A DNA stretch of 64,000 nt, from the NCBI RefSeq assembly GCF_014522205.1, contig NZ_CP046884.1, positions 744,001-808,000 on the forward strand, in the 5' to 3' direction. Shown here piece after piece: positions 62,748 to 64,000 of this stretch; the first letter of the stretch is position 1; every line of letters begins with the position of its first letter. The DNA comes from Corynebacterium poyangense. GTDB lineage: Bacteria; Actinomycetota; Actinomycetes; Mycobacteriales; Mycobacteriaceae. The position numbers and the translations under genes are program-made. The notes under the pieces were generated by a model. It was not told the DNA's origin. It ran no database searches and saw nothing but the letters and a program-made list of their open reading frames with translations.

Positions 62748-63259
62748 AATCCTAATTCCTCCACGCGGTCAAGCCATCGCATTTCGGCCTCTAACTCAAA
62801 AATTCTTCTTTCCCTTTGCAGCTGGGTCGCAGACATGAAGGCGGGTTCCTCCCGCATGTGCCGATTTAATTGACGCAATTGCTTAATCACATGACTGCGT
62901 TGGCGATCCACGATGCTCAGCACGGAGACCTCAGCACTATTGATTGCGAGAATGATCTTGATAATCAGCTCGTCACGGTCCTGGTAGGAGCGTTCCACTG
63001 GATGTGCCCACCACTGATTTAGTTCGGTGCGGCCATCATCAGTGATCTGCCATTCAGTTGAGCTTCGCCCATTGGTCGCTCGTAGCTCACCATGAGCGAT
63101 GATGTAGTTATCTCTTTCGAGCCTGATGAGAGCCTGAGAAACCTGTCCCATATTAAGTCGATCTAGGGTGGCAATCTCAGTTTCTAGTTGTCTTCGTATT
63201 GTTGACGGAGTTGCTGGACCTCTTGCCAACACGGCAAGGATTGAATGGGAAAATGACAT
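62744..63259 (-). CDS. PadR-family transcriptional regulator
   Basis: A 171-residue regulator. The N-terminal winged helix is 'SHSILAVLARGPATPSTIRRQLETEIATL' in part with 'GQVSQALIRLERDNYIIAHGE' in part (recognition helix and wing), and 'EWQITDDGRTELNQWW' in part is the usual PadR transition. The long C-terminal helical part (about 100-171) is the Vir_act_alpha_C type dimer domain. It heads the exporter operon and lies 33 bp from a perfect palindrome, so it most likely represses its own operon until a ligand is bound. Confidence 0.92.
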   Translation of the reverse strand: MSFSHSILAVLARGPATPSTIRRQLETEIATLDRLNMGQVSQALIRLERDNYIIAHGELRATNGRSSTEWQITDDGRTELNQWWAHPVERSYQDRDELIIKIILAINSAEVSVLSIVDRQRSHVIKQLRQLNRHMREEPAFMSATQLQRERRIFELEAEMRWLDRVEELGL

Positions 63260-63292
63260 CCTTGCACCTTCTTTCTCGAGCGATCCTCACCT

Positions 63293-63315
63293 CAATAGTT
63301 ACCTAGTAACTATTG
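63293..63315 (-). promoter_or_regulatory. perfect palindrome, probable PadR operator
   Basis: Arms CAATAGTTAC and GTAACTATTG with a CTA centre form a 23-bp perfect inverted repeat 33 bp upstream of the PadR start codon. The arms are longer than the ATGT-N8-ACAT core of some PadR sites but have the expected dyad nature. Confidence 0.7.
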
Positions 63316-63350
63316 GAAGTCAATAGGTTGTTCGCGGAGGGAAGGGGCAA

Positions 63351-63378
63351 GAAAAACGCTAAGGGGAAACCTTAGCGT
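63351..63378 (-). terminator. terminator of the M23 peptidase gene
   Basis: On the minus strand, ACGCTAAGG pairs with CCTTAGCGT around TTTCC and is followed by TTTTTC. It starts about 19 bp after the peptidase stop. Confidence 0.88.
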
Positions 63379-63396
63379 CTGGTGAGAAATGAGGCT

Positions 63397-64000
63397 CTAG
63401 GAGCTAATAAAAATTCCGTGTTCTTGGAACCAGGCAACAGGGTCGACGGCTGCTTGTCCGCCCGGATGAATTTCAAAGTGCAAATGTGGACCGGTGGAAA
63501 AACCGCGGTTACCCATGCCGGCGATCTTTTGGCCAGCGACGACGCGTTGTCCGACGGTGACGTCGATGGTCTCAATGTGTCCGTACACGGAGATGGAGCC
63601 GTCGTCGTGTTGTACTCGAATCCATTGGCCGAATCCAGAAGCGGGGCCGGCATCGATCACCGTACCGTCCATGACCGAGTAAATCGGAGTTCCGATGCTA
63701 TTGGCTAGGTCAATGCCGGGGTGAAGAACGCCCCACCTCATGCCGAAAGGAGAGGTTAGGGTTCCAACTGTCGGAAGGACAACTCCTCCTGGCTTCTCGG
63801 AAATGTGCTTGGCTGCTTCGGCGGCAGCAGCAATGCGCTCGTCATTTTCAGCCTTAATCCGCTGAGCGTTGGACTCGATGGCTTTGGTGAGCTGCTCCTG
63901 GAGGTTAGCCATCGGTTGATTTTCAGTGATGGCTAGGATCTGCGGGGAAGTCCCCTGGTTAATATCGCTTGATTCAGCCACCATTTGGTAGTTGACGGCG
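63397..64000 (-). CDS. M23-family (LytM) peptidase, truncated by the right window edge
   Basis: The frame has no stop up to the window end and lacks a signal peptide in the visible part, so the gene begins outside; ATG 63984 is not taken as the start. The visible C-terminal 200 residues carry a helical/coiled linker ('LQEQLTKAIESNAQRIKAEN') and a complete LytM domain: 'MRWGVLHPGIDLAN' (first zinc His and Asp), 'VYGHI', and 'GPHLHFEIHPGGQ' (HxH zinc ligand). This is the fold of peptidoglycan endopeptidases. Metal ligands appear intact. Confidence 0.93.
   Translation of the reverse strand, partial: AVNYQMVAESSDINQGTSPQILAITENQPMANLQEQLTKAIESNAQRIKAENDERIAAAAEAAKHISEKPGGVVLPTVGTLTSPFGMRWGVLHPGIDLANSIGTPIYSVMDGTVIDAGPASGFGQWIRVQHDDGSISVYGHIETIDVTVGQRVVAGQKIAGMGNRGFSTGPHLHFEIHPGGQAAVDPVAWFQEHGIFISS

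Overview
The window looks like the chromosome of a Corynebacterium or close relative. Lines of evidence are the corynebacterial gene order (hisN-type phosphatases / prfB-ftsE-ftsX-smpB / ssrA / siderophore ABC operon / rpf-csp / serC-gltA-fkbA / DUF485-mctC / thyA-folA / cysQ / lhr / pgi / chorismate mutase / pcrA), a tmRNA tag of the actinobacterial type (AEKTSQRDYALAA), a 16S-23S spacer with no tRNA, an actinobacterial SepH, a resuscitation-promoting factor, and motifs resembling GlxR, RamB and DtxR sites. Function calls rest on reading the translations and on family knowledge; no database search was run.

Layout. 1-1.7 kb: C-terminal part of a Ser/Thr-kinase-like protein (cut by the left edge) followed by a degenerate FHA/winged-helix protein. 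1.9-3 kb: secreted trypsin-like protease. 3-4.7 kb: two inositol-monophosphatase-family genes on the minus strand. 4.8-8.5 kb: prfB, ftsE, ftsX, smpB and a DUF488 gene. 8.9-9.2 kb: ssrA with its terminator. 9.4-12.7 kb: AraC-type activator, aldehyde dehydrogenase and TetR regulator. 12.9-16.9 kb: siderophore-iron uptake operon behind a DtxR-like box. 17.3-22.5 kb: complete 16S-23S-5S rRNA operon with a strong terminator. 22.6-23.9 kb: an IS3-family element with a visible CTG target duplication and a frameshifted transposase. 23.9-29.1 kb: aminotransferase, DUF3239 membrane protein, small protein, Rpf, cold-shock protein, DUF2771 protein and glutaminyl-cyclase-like lipoprotein. 29.3-34.8 kb: purine permease, SpoU methyltransferase, DUF6928 protein, SepH and SerC. 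35-38 kb: gltA with a long structured leader, FKBP and an aldo/keto reductase. 38.3-42.1 kb: DUF485-MctC-type monocarboxylate transporter, DedA protein and an LDH-family dehydrogenase. 42.2-43.9 kb: a small accessory patch (unknown gene plus transposase remnant) abutting the 3' end of tRNA-Arg(CCU). 44-47.6 kb: folA, thyA, a GCS2-type ligase and cysQ. 47.7-53.3 kb: lhr and a Nei-type glycosylase. 53.4-59.5 kb: pgi, succinate-semialdehyde-type dehydrogenase, chorismate mutase and PcrA/UvrD. 59.5-63.3 kb: PadR-controlled ABC exporter. Right edge: M23 peptidase cut by the window end.

Most of the window is ordinary core chromosome. The signals most worth a second look are not whole new operons: the gltA leader (a 14-codon upstream reading frame between strong hairpins, with an internal 30-bp-spaced repeat), the kinase/FHA-HTH pair at the left edge, the tRNA-Arg accessory patch, two GTGA-N6-TCAC sites exactly 32 bp apart before the aldehyde dehydrogenase, clustered RamB/GlxR-like sites before the MctC operon, and the perfect PadR palindrome. 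I did not find a CRISPR array, a prophage, or a recognisable defence system.
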